Positions 55,176-64,000 of a stretch of DNA of 64,000 nucleotides are shown here, in pieces (position 1 is the stretch's first letter; every line of letters begins with the position of its first letter). The position numbers and the translations under genes were made by a program. Origin of the DNA: Tolypeutes matacus (taxonomy: Eukaryota > Chordata > Mammalia > Cingulata > Chlamyphoridae). The notes under the pieces are model-generated. The model did no database searches and was not told the origin of the DNA. It worked only from the letters and a program-made list of their open reading frames with translations. Location of the stretch: positions 9,416,196 to 9,480,195 of the forward strand of contig JAKSZT010054568.1 in the NCBI GenBank assembly GCA_026826555.1, given 5' to 3'.

Positions 55176-56179
55176 TAAATCTAAAGAAGCTAAAAGCAGA
55201 AGCTTGAAGATGTACAAGGCGCTGCTTGTCACATAAATTTAAGATGGAAGAGCTGGAAGGACTCAAAGTTCTTTGAATGTAACGTCCTTGTTCACTCAGT
55301 CAAAAAATCTTTCACTAAGCGTTGATCTCATGGCAGGCCCCTTGTGACACTCTGGAGCTACAGGGAGGAATAAAACTGTCCCCCATCTAGGAAGTAACAG
55401 GAAATGTGTGCATCTCTTCAAATGACAGTGCATCACACTCTGTAACCGCTCGTTTCTTCGCCTGTATCTCAATTTGGCGCTAAGCCCCAGCAGGAGTGTG
55501 AACACATCTGTTTTGCTGTTCATTGTGCTTTAACGTGGTGTTTGCACAATGAAGGTGTGTGACCTTCAAGGAAACTCTTTCAGGACAAATGAAAGGAAGA
55601 GAGGAGGATCCGGCAGCAAGAGATGAAAAAGAAAGAGCAAGAGAAGAGCCAGCCCCGTGCTCAAGGAGCTCGCAAACTCACCACTGCAACTTACAGACCC
55701 CAGCCTCCCCACTTACAGACCCCAGACTGGCCTCTTCCCTCCCTTCGCAGCAGACATGGACTTCGTGGAGACGGCGTGCGTCTGTGGGAGGCTGTGCAGT
55801 ATCGGCGCGTCCTCTTTGGAAATACCGCGTTCCCGGGGCAAAGAAGGGCATGTGCCACAGTGTGGACTGGGTGGCCTCGTGGGAAAACCACGAGTCTTGA
55901 AATCAGAACATTCAGAACTTGGTTCTGCTGCTGGAAAATTGTACAACATTGTACAACATGCTTCTTACCTACGGGAGACTGTCGCTGGACTTGTATTTCC
56001 CCCGCTGCTGTATCTCATGAAACGATTTATCTTAGAGGGACTGGACCACAGTAATAAGTGAGTAAACGTAGTCGAGCTGAATCAGAAGACAAGGAGGCAC
56101 ACGGGGCCACGCATTCGAATCTCGGTGCGTGCTCTCTCGCCTTGCTCCGCGCCTCTGTGTGTGCACACCCAGGCCTCTT
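55176..56179. other. Mostly unique sequence
   Basis: 55290-55390 ('aatctttcactaagcgttga', 'agctacagggaggaataaaa') may be a short piece of the ancient family at 56995. Frames of 113-143 codons at 55559-56061 occur in all three plus-strand frames and are not credible together. Confidence 0.4.
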
Positions 56180-56265
56180 GCTTCCAAGGATAACGACGTT
56201 ATCTCACGCATGCCAAGCACAATGCCGGGTTTAGGGACGGGCGCTCAGTAAATAGGTGTTAAATT
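56180..56265 (+). mobile_element. MIR SINE 3' fragment
   Basis: 'cgttatctcacgcatgccaa', 'gcacaatgccgggtttaggg' and 'gcgctcagtaaataggtgtt', the 3' part of a sense MIR. Confidence 0.6.
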
Positions 56266-56994
56266 GTTTGGGGAGTTAATTAAGTGGTATTTCACAAATT
56301 TGCATTAGTCACTCATTCTCTGATTTTTGGGCATAATTACAGGAATCATATCGGTCTTTAGAATGGATTAAAAAAAAATCCATATCCACCATACAGGAGA
56401 AACCAAGCGAGGTGCAGGGAGGCCAAGTCAGGGTTGCAGAGTTTATAAGTGATAGAGACAGAACTCAAAACCGTTTCACCTGAGCCCAAATCCGTGCTTC
56501 TTCCAGTCCCTGAAAACTCCCAGACCCACGCGTGGGTCACAGAGCACAATGACAGTATAAGGGAAAGCTTTCCCAGGGAGAAGCAACTTACAGATTCCTC
56601 CTTGGGCTTTCAATCAGTGTCCCGGGATGAGCTGTCCCTGAGGCAGCCTCCCTGAGATGGTACGACACGTTTCAGACCTTCCCAACGTGCCTGTAGGAGT
56701 ACTGGCCCCTCCGTTATGCAAAAATAGCCCTTGCACTCAGCATAGCCTGTGCCCTGCCCAAGAGGCCTCCTTATCAGGGCAGGCAGGCCTCTTACGCAGG
56801 GAGCCCCCTCAGCGCAAGCCCCGGGGAACGCCGACCTCTGGTCAGCCAGCACGGAAGCCACAACCTGCTGGGCTGCTCTGGCACTGCCTCCTTCTGACAG
56901 TTTCCCAAGTCTATCTCGTGCTGTCAGTGTTTTCTTTTTAAGAGTAGAGGATGTTACTAATTGTCTGAATCCATCACCGCCTCTTCGTTAATGA
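56266..56994. other. Unique sequence
   Basis: Nothing recognised. Confidence 0.4.
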
Positions 56995-58440
56995 TTCATT
57001 CATTGACAAATATTTATTGAGCACCTCTGCAGAGCCAGACTTGGTTCAAGGCACAAGGATAAAGCTGTGAGCAGAAGTGACCCTGTCGCTGTAGTCGCCC
57101 AGCGTACCTTCTAATAAAGGAAACAGGCAGCGGGCGACAGGCAAAATAAATTAGAGAAGAATAGAGCATATTAGGAGACAAATGCTATGCAAAAAACAAG
57201 AGCAGGGGAACAAGATTCCTGGAGGGCCCAGATTGCAAGGTTAAGTGTGTTACTTGGAGTGGGCCTCATCGAGGAGGTAAAATTTGAGCAAAGACTTACA
57301 TAGAGGGGAAGAGGGCTCCAGGCAGAGAGGACAACCAGTGCAAAGTCCTAAGATACCAGATGCCTGACAAGGTCAAGGCACTGGAGAAGGCTGGTGTGAC
57401 TGGAGCAGAGCAAGAACGAGGCCAGAGGCAGGCCTGGGCATGTAGGACCAAGCCATGTAGGGTCCTTTAAGTACTTTGGTTTTTACTCCCGAGTGAAATG
57501 GGGCATCACTGGAAAGGACCATAAGACTTCCAACAATAGCGTCTCACACTAACTGCAAGTATTGCAACAAATCAACTCCATTCTGACTCTCACCTACCAG
57601 GAGCTTGGCCAGGATCCACAGCCAAAGGCAATCCTCTGCAAGATTGTCCTTCAGGTGCCAGTTGCAAGCCCAGGGTCCCAGACTGCCCGCATTGCTGGCC
57701 CGCTCTACAAATCTGGAGAGTCCCTCTTATAAGTCCCTCAGAGTTATAAATCTGAGAGCTGTTTGGCTTATAGATTGCATTTAAAGCCATGAGATTGAAT
57801 AAGAATATCAGCAGAGTGAGTGAAGAGAGAAAAGGACCAAGGACCAAACCCTGGGCTCTCTAAAGTTAGGACTGTGGGAGAGACAGAGGAACCAGCAGCA
57901 GAGGCTGAGAAGGAGCAGCACGTGATGGAGGAGGAGTGGTGTCCTGGAAGTCAAGTGAGGACAATGAGAAAGGAAGAGGGGTGATCGATCGGGTCAACCG
58001 CTGCTGCGTGGCCACGTCAGATGAGGACAAGGAGCTGACCACTGGGTTTGGCAAAGTGGGTGGGTGTCCTTGGTGACTTTAACGAGAGCAATATCAGTGT
58101 TATTTGAGGGCAAAAGCCTGATTAGAGTAAATTAAAGAAAGAATGGGAGAAAGGAAATTAGAGCTGGCAAGTAAAGCCAACTCTCTGGAAAAGTCGCACT
58201 GCAAAGGAGTACTACGAAATGGGAGAGAAACTGGTGAAATGGAGGGATCGAGAGAATGTTTTGTTTTGTTTTGTTAAGTGGGAGAAACAGCAACATGTTT
58301 ATATTCTGATGGAATGATCCAGTAAAGAGTGCAGGGTGGAGGAAGGCAAAATTACTGGAGTGATGTCTGAGTAAACGAGAGAGGATGGCATTTAGTGCAC
58401 AAGTGGAGGGCTTGGCTTTAGATGGGAACACGGCAGTTCA
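56995..58440 (+). mobile_element. Ancient mammalian interspersed repeat, longest copy (family not named)
   Basis: Starts 'ttcattcattgacaaatatt', 'tattgagcacctctgcagag', continues with 'gaggtaaaatttgagcaaag', 'accagtgcaaagtcctaaga', 'aagccatgtagggtccttta', 'ttggtttttactcccgagtg', 'tttaaagccatgagattgaa', 'ggtgtcctggaagtcaagtg' and 'tttagtgcacaagtggaggg'. This block order is a familiar mammalian repeat of more than 1.4 kb; I do not trust my memory for its name. 57520-57760 does not match the expected text and may be an insertion or a diverged part. A GTTTT run lies at 58258-58275. Confidence 0.65.
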
Positions 58441-58473
58441 TCTATAACAAGGACTCTAAGGTGGAATCTAGGG

Positions 58474-58685
58474 CAGGGATCAGCAAAACTTTCCTCTATA
58501 GGTCCAGAGAGTTACCATTTTAGATGTCATGGGCTGTATGTTCTCTATGGCAACGCCTCAACTCTGCAATGCAGTTCGCAGGCAGTCATGGCCCGTATGA
58601 CAATGAACAGGTGTGGCTGTGCTCCAGGGGAACTTTCTTTACAAAAGCAGGTAGTTTGGCACAGGCCACCATTTACTAACCCTTG
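58474..58685 (+). mobile_element. MER20 hAT-Charlie DNA transposon
   Basis: Complete non-autonomous hAT element of 212 bp: the left end 'cagggatcagcaaaactttc', the internal 'catgggctgtatgttctcta' and 'aggtgtggctgtgctccagg', and the right end 'tttactaacccttg'. It is flanked by an 8-bp duplication with one mismatch (atctaggg 58466-58473, gtctaggg 58686-58693), as hAT transposases make. Length is close to the family consensus as I recall it. Confidence 0.85.
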
Positions 58686-58693
58686 GTCTAGGG

Positions 58694-61064
58694 TTTACAA
58701 AGGACAGTATGCTCATGTTTATCTTCTACATCTAAATTCAAACATTAACGATGGGTTGAAAGATGGAGCCCACTGTGAACTGTGAAGCAGGCCTCCTAAA
58801 CTTTGGAGTTGAAATTAGCACCAGGAACTCACCTCTATAGAATAGACTCAGGGGGGTGTGGCACTTTAGACCTCAGCGCCCTGGTGGCCTCGAATGCGCC
58901 TTATTCCCCTCTATCATACTGTCATCTACCCAAACCAGTGCATGCTGTACTCAGGGCTCACGGACTGGTTTTTGAAGGAGCAAAAAACCAAATGATGATT
59001 CTCACCCTCCCAGATTCCTTTCCTCCTGGTCTCTCGGGTAAAATTAGGTTCTCTCTGCTGTACCCCAAGAGGATCAAGAGAAGATGTGAAGTAAAATGAA
59101 ATCATGCTTATTTTCCATATTCCACATACTCCTCTCATTATCGAATGTAATTGTTGGTTAGGAAGTGGGTGAGAGTGTGTGAAGGAGTTTGTGCTAAGTC
59201 AGCACTGCCAGCAACAAAACTGGGAGCAGAGATGCTGGTTAGTGCTGAGCAGCGAGGTTGCCCTCAAGGTAGAGAAGATGATATTGGTGGAGAGGATGAT
59301 GACGGCGATGGTGATGAAGGTGGAGGAGGAGCAGCCACGGCCACGGCAGCTCTCACAGGCCCTGCGGCCTTTCTGCTGGGACTCAGCGTCCAATCCCAGG
59401 GCTGGAATCACAAGGCTTGGATTCGAATTCCACCCGTGACCAACGAGCACTCACGGGTGGGGTAACCACGTAGGCTCTCCTGACGGAGCTCAGCTTCCGC
59501 GTTGCTGTCCCGAGAATGAACACAATCCCCGCATAGCTGCCAGGCTGCAGCGAGGAACAGGGAGCCCCTGGAGGACGAGAAGCTCTGTGCCTGTGCCGCA
59601 GCCACCGTCATTGCCAAGAGGCTCTTCCCTGCCACGTCTTCATCTCTGCCTCACTCTTCCTCTCGGAGTCACTTAAAATAAAGTAACAGGAATCAGTGCC
59701 AGTGCAGGGGCCACCGTCGAGGAGTGAATTTTGCATTTTATCTCTCCCAGGCTGCCCCAGCCCTTGCAACCACCAGGAAAACACCTGCGCCCACAGCTCA
59801 GACCCCCGGCCTTGGTGGCTGGGGCTCCCCTCAGCCCTCCAGGTGAAGTCTGGAAATATTCCGCTGCTTCTCTAGTCCAGGGGGTGAACATCATCACCGC
59901 AGCACCTGTGGTGTGCCCTGGTCTCCCGGCCTTCCCCTTCTCGTCAGTGGCCGCTTCCCACCTGCAGCTGCAGGTGGCCCTCAGGCCAGGCCGGCCACGG
60001 GCATTGCCCGGCACCTCCCATCAGCCGGCTGCTCCCCCGTGGGTAAGGTCCCCGTGCTTGGTGAGACCGCAGACTCCGTCCCTGTGCCCTGGGGTGCTCT
60101 AGCAGGAGCCGGGACCCCAAGAGCCTGGGGGTCTCCTGGGAGCACCCCCTGTGCCGGGGCCGGAGCCAAAGCCCCACCGCCGAGCTGCCCTGTGCGGCTT
60201 AGACCTCTTCCGCTCACGAGTGTTTCAGATACTCAGCTCCTCAGCCACCCTTGCGATTAAGTTGGGCCCATATTCATAATTCTGGGCAAAACGAGCAAAA
60301 GCGATTTGCGCCACTTCTGGGCTGACACTGTGGTGAGGGCCTCCCCCGGCCCTCTCCTTCCAGGTTGTCAAAACCTTGGATGCCCCAAAGCACGGCCACA
60401 AAATGGAGTTGGGATGAGCACCTCACCTGACCTCACCTGCGCCAGAAGCCCACCTGTCCGTGTTAAGCCACTGAGCTTTCAGGCCCGGGTTCTTGTGGCA
60501 GCTACTGGTACGTCTTTCAGCCCAGACCCGGCGAGCAGCACTTCTTCACGATGCCCTCTCCCGCCATGTGCTCCACGGAGTCGTCCTCTGTGAAAAAATC
60601 CTAGGACGGGGTTTTGTCTGCTTCCATGAGCAAGACCTGTGAAGAGGATATTTTCACGTCTTCTGTTCAGTGATGGATCAGAGTTCCAGACGGGGCTGCA
60701 AGCTCACCAACGCGGGCGACACATCAGGAGCCCGGATCTCAGCACAATGTACACGCACGGCTGAGACTTGCTTAAGCTGCTTTTGCGATGCTAAAATACA
60801 GACGCCATTTTCTGTAGCCAGATATTCCCTGTGAAAATAATGGCACCGTTTAATCGGCTCGTTAATGCCTTGTTTTCTTTGTCCTGGAGAGCATGCTGTT
60901 GTGCGTCCTCTTTTGATTTACTTCCCCAGCATCTTTGCTAGGAGAAGGCGCTAAGTATCCCTCAGGGCTTGTCCGGATTGTAAAAGGATTCTGTGCAAAC
61001 GCTGAACAACAACGTGGAGGAGGAGGTGGTCTGTACAGCGCCCGGCAGGAAATGACATTTATTC
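58694..61064. other. Mostly unique sequence
   Basis: No repeat family or exon recognised. 59278-59345 is a trinucleotide-rich tract (GAT/GGT/GGA units) and 59700-60250 is GC-rich with a CpG ratio near 0.45. Frames of 100-123 codons overlap on both strands. Confidence 0.4.
59278..59345 (+). repeat. Imperfect GAT/GGA trinucleotide tract
   Basis: Degenerate 3-bp periodicity: 'gatgatgacggcgatggtga', then 'ggtggaggaggagcagccac'. Confidence 0.6.
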
Positions 61065-61250
61065 CCACCATATCCCCAAAGCACCTTCAGGAACCACAAC
61101 AAATGTGTTTAGCACCTACCTTGTGTCTAGCACTTTGCAGGGAACTTTTTTTCCACCCTCCATTGCAGCCCTACAAATTGGGCACGGTGCCAACCATGGG
61201 AAGAGAGGACACGAGGTCTCAGGGAGGCTTAAAATTTGAGACCTGTCACG
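61065..61250. mobile_element. Possible L2/MIR-type fragment
   Basis: 'tttagcacctaccttgtgtc' and 'cagccctacaaattgggcac' resemble old L2/MIR-associated text. Weak. Confidence 0.35.
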
Positions 61251-61849
61251 TTCCCAAGCCATGCTTTCCCCGTGACGTCACGGGCATTCCATTCAGAGGC
61301 TTTGGCCAGAGCCAGATGCCTTCAAGACATTTGGCCATTGGCCAGTGTAAGAGGGGAGCAGGGCAGAGGACCTACTATGTGCTAAGGCCTTCCCCCAGCT
61401 GGCCCTGCCGCCTGCCCTCTCCCGGGGCCCGGCTCACTCGGGCGTTCGCCCGGATCACACGCGTCTCCTTCACTAATGGGAAGGCTGCCACGGAACTCAT
61501 TTTTCATGAAATATTTTGGGCCACTCAGTCAGCTGTTTTGGTTTCATGAGCGATCGATGCCTCTTTATTCAAAGCTCTGTCAGAAGCTTGGAAAACATCA
61601 CGCTACTTTGAAAAATGAGGGTTTTTTAAGACTGAAAAAAAAAATAAAAAGCCCTGGTGATTCGAGAACTTCTCGGTCGCCAGTTGGCCCCTCTCCTTCC
61701 CAGGGAACCTGGCGCCACAGGCCCTGCTAATAGCGGTGCCCTCCCCTGGCGGCTGCTTTCAAGAGTGATTAGCTGAGAAGGCTTCGCAGGCCCGGCTTTG
61801 TGTTGTTTTGTTTTGGGGGGTTTCTTTCTCTCTTGCACTCAGAGAATAA
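61251..61849. other. Unique sequence; local CpG cluster at 61410-61470
   Basis: About 9 CpG within 60 bp near 61410-61470, too short for an island. The 204-codon frame at 60935-61549 ends here and has no recognised domain. Confidence 0.4.
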
Positions 61850-62345
61850 GTTAATTATGATTGGTGAAAATTTGTGTGTTTTTGCTTTTATCCCTGAACC
61901 ACAATTAGAGCTCCTGCCAGCCTCCTGGCCCTCAGAAATTCCAGCTGGTATAATAATTGATAACCATGCTTATGAATAGATTGGAAACAAGGCTGTGAAA
62001 GAATGGCCACTTCAGAGGGTCATTTATAGCGCGCTGAAGGCAAAAGAGGGTTTCAGGCCTGGAAAGCTTGGAAACAGAACGAGTTTTTATCAGTTTCCTT
62101 GACACTGGCAGATCAAAGCCTGGGCTGCTTCTTGGAGGGTCACAGATAATGGGGTGGCAGCTAATTGATTCTGCGGCTGGGGCTGAGGCCCATTCAGGAG
62201 GGAGACCAGGGAGTTTTCACGTTGCCGCTTTGTAGTCTTTATCACCGCACCGAGGCGAGAATCACCTTTTCATTTTAATGAGCCATTTGAAAAGTATTTG
62301 ATTCCCTCTGGCTAGGGGCTCCTACTCCGGCTGCCGCAGTGAGAA
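61850..62345. promoter_or_regulatory. Best candidate for a conserved developmental enhancer
   Basis: About 500 bp with no recognised repeat and a dense series of TF-like cores: 'agttaattatgattgg', a RUNX-like AACCACA in 'ctgaaccacaattagagc', 'ataataattgataacc', CDX/HOX-like 'ggtcatttatagcg', 'gcagctaattgattctgc' and 'cattttaatgagcc'. Its texture (short AT cores set in GC-rich spacers) is typical of deeply conserved non-coding DNA. Function and conservation are inferred, not shown. Confidence 0.4.
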
Positions 62346-62524
62346 AGCTTTGCCCGGCAGAACCTCCTTTTCTGAAAGCAATAGTATCTGCGTTCACCCC
62401 CCGGCCCCCTTTGTCGGCTTAATAATTTCAGTGCAAGCTAAAGCTGGGCAAGGGGGAGAGGAAAAGAAGAAGCATGCCATTAAAGCCACAGCACTGGCTT
62501 TTTCTGAGAATGAGACTGGCAGCA

Positions 62525-62735
62525 AAGATGCAGGTTCGAACCCCTGCTCCCTATTCGCTAAGTGGGCGCCTGTGGGGTCCTCTTTGTATCCTTTCCTAAG
62601 CCTCACCTTCCCCATCTGCAAAATGGAAATAATAATAACGGACGCGTCACCTTGTCAGTTCAGCATGGGAGGGTCGGAAGTACTCAAAGTGTCTAAAGCA
62701 GACGTATTCAGTAAGCACTTTGGGATTAAACTAAC
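62525..62735 (+). mobile_element. MIR SINE
   Basis: 'gatgcaggttcgaacccctg', 'ctaagcctcaccttccccat', 'ctgcaaaatggaaataataa' and 'attcagtaagcactttggga' make a sense MIR. The 141-codon frame at 62350-62775 runs through it. Confidence 0.75.
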
Positions 62736-62889
62736 GAATGAGTCAACTCCACAGAGCTTCACAAAACTCCCTTAATTGTATCGAGGAGAGATTTTTAATA
62801 CTAGAAACATTTATTAAGCACCTACTAGGCTATTATCTTTGGTTTGCAAACCCTAATGTTTTCTAGGCTTAAGGGACGTGGATATTTTG

Positions 62890-63020
62890 GCAGGAAGGGC
62901 GTGGCAGCTGTAGATGGAAGTCCCAGCTTTGCAACAGTCCAGCATGTCTTCGGGGCTTGGGCAATGTCCTGACTTTCAGTTCCCTCATCTTAAAAGTTCT
63001 AAGGACTAATGAAAAGTGTT
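62890..63020 (+). mobile_element. MIR SINE fragment
   Basis: 'gatggaagtcccagctttgc', 'ggggcttgggcaatgtcctg' and 'cagttccctcatcttaaaag', a sense MIR core. Confidence 0.65.
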
Positions 63021-63629
63021 TTTATAGCAGAGAACAGCAGCTCAGATGTTTGCTGTTGTTCCCAGGATTTGCCCAGGTGAGGGCTGGTGTGGCCTCAAGA
63101 GCCCACCCAGGGCCGAGCATCTCCCGGCCATGGCTTCTCTGCTCAGCACACCTCACGGGCACTGCGGGCGCCGAGCTTGCCCCAGCCCAGAGCAGCCTCA
63201 AACCACAAGGCCACCGAGAAGCGCTGTCTGCTCGGGCTGCTGAGTGAGAAGAGGCCGAGGAGGACTGGAAAGCCTCTTGAACCCAGGTCGTTGACTGTTG
63301 TGCCTGGAAGAGTCAGGAACAAGTCTCAAGGGTGAGTCCTTCTGCCTCCAAGAGAGGAATACAGTCTGGCACCGGTGATCCAACCAGGCGTAAATACACA
63401 TCTGTGTCCTCAACAGTTCCGCAAGTTTCCGCTGAGATGCAGTCTTCCCCACTGAAGGTCCTGCTCAAAGAATCTCATCCCCATGGTCCTTGCTCCAGAA
63501 CCCTCAAGAACCTCAAGCCATACTGTGAAATCAACGCAGAGCCTGGAGAGAAAGCCAAGGCCGTGGTGACTGGGCTCATACCCATCAAGTGAGCAGTAAA
63601 CTGAGGGGGGACAAGCCCGAGTCCTCAGA
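63021..63629. other. Unique sequence, nothing recognised
   Basis: 'gtctcaagggtgagtcc' (63323) looks like a splice donor context, and an open frame runs 63332-63592, but there is no protein family match and no matching acceptor that I trust. Confidence 0.35.
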
Positions 63630-63715
63630 CTTTTCTTTATCATCCTCACAGAGCCTGTCAGCGTGCTGTATGCACAGTCAGCACTCAGGAAACATTTGTG
63701 AGCTGAGTTTACCTC
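63630..63715 (+). mobile_element. L2/MIR 3'-terminal fragment
   Basis: 'cagagcctgtcagcgtgctg' and 'agtcagcactcaggaaacat' match the generic 3' end shared by L2 and MIR. Confidence 0.45.
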
Positions 63716-64000
63716 CTCATAAGTCAGTTGTGCATGTGAAACGATCCCACTGGCATTTTCGGTTGGATTGGCATCGCTTGTTACATCAACAAGCACACCC
63801 AGCATAGTTGATGGGTACGGCACATTCACAAAGGCTCACAGCAAATCTGCCTGCATGTGTAGAAAGCATCACGGCGTTTCTGGAAATTGCAATTCTGCCT
63901 CCAAGGTTGGCAACCGATTCTACCAGACTCCGGCCACCCTCCCCTAACTTCACCCTCTGCCTCTGGCTCCGGTGCCTCTTTCACGCTGTTTCTGGGGGAT
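63716..64000. other. Unique sequence to the window end
   Basis: Nothing recognised. Confidence 0.35.

Noticed and set aside
60935..61549. Longest open frame in the window (204 codons, plus)
   Set aside because: No recognisable domain, low-complexity start, crosses an L2/MIR-like fragment, and no splice or promoter context.
62350..62775. 141-codon plus-strand frame
   Set aside because: Its second half is a MIR and its first half belongs to a candidate regulatory element.
63323..63600. Splice-donor-like site followed by an open frame near the window end
   Set aside because: A single donor-like match is common by chance; no acceptor, family match or second exon could be supported.
1..64000. 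CRISPR arrays, bacterial operons, phage or plasmid features
   Set aside because: The sequence is mammalian throughout; no regularly spaced repeat array or prokaryotic gene is present.

Overview
This window looks like non-coding nuclear DNA from a placental mammal, most likely a xenarthran and probably an armadillo. The main clue is three tRNA-derived SINEs (8093-8280, 16581-16801, 29144-29542) with the architecture of the armadillo DAS-SINE family, as I remember it. The rest of the repeat content is eutherian: MIR, L2, old L1, MaLR/ERVL-type LTRs and MER20. No open frame over about 60 codons resembles a known protein family or shows convincing exon structure. The longest frames (about 140-204 codons) lie in repeats or GC-rich DNA. 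I therefore annotate no protein-coding gene. The window is intergenic or deep intronic; the sequence alone does not say which locus.

Layout. 1-308 is an L1 3' end, followed to about 8.0 kb by mostly unique DNA with a hAT fossil, a MIR and an unexplained direct duplication (5720-5904 and 7364-7537). At 8.0-8.4 kb a DAS-SINE sits inside an antisense MIR, next to a CpG-rich, G4-prone segment (8.28-9.0 kb). 9-17.9 kb is mixed unique DNA with MIR, L2 and one SINE. 17.9-25.6 kb is an AT-rich L1 block: a decayed near-complete L1 (about 18.9-24.1 kb), a second L1 3' end split by an LTR, and an ERVL-type LTR. 25.6-32 kb carries MIR, L2 and other old repeats, the third SINE and one repeat-free island. 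32-37.3 kb is a second L1 block on the minus strand, including a HAL1-like element (ORF1 region joined to a 3' UTR, no ORF2) that carries another LTR.

37.3-44 kb is mixed. 44.2-46.7 kb is the most gene-regulatory-looking part: repeat-poor AT-rich DNA followed by about 1.1 kb meeting the usual CpG-island criteria by my hand count. 46.7-52 kb holds a MaLR LTR, a sequence gap beside a minisatellite, and an L2 split by a 645-bp solo LTR. 52-56.9 kb is largely unique. 57.0-58.7 kb is a long ancient repeat plus a MER20. 58.7-64 kb is mostly unique, with a repeat-poor stretch at 61.85-62.35 kb that looks like a conserved non-coding element.

There is no evidence of a novel genetic system. The points of interest are nested insertions with target-site duplications, a HAL1-like element, one strong and one borderline CpG-island-like segment without recognisable exons, a local duplication of unknown origin, and several candidate regulatory islands. 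Repeat names come from memory of consensus sequences, boundaries are approximate unless a target-site duplication is given, and no database search was run.
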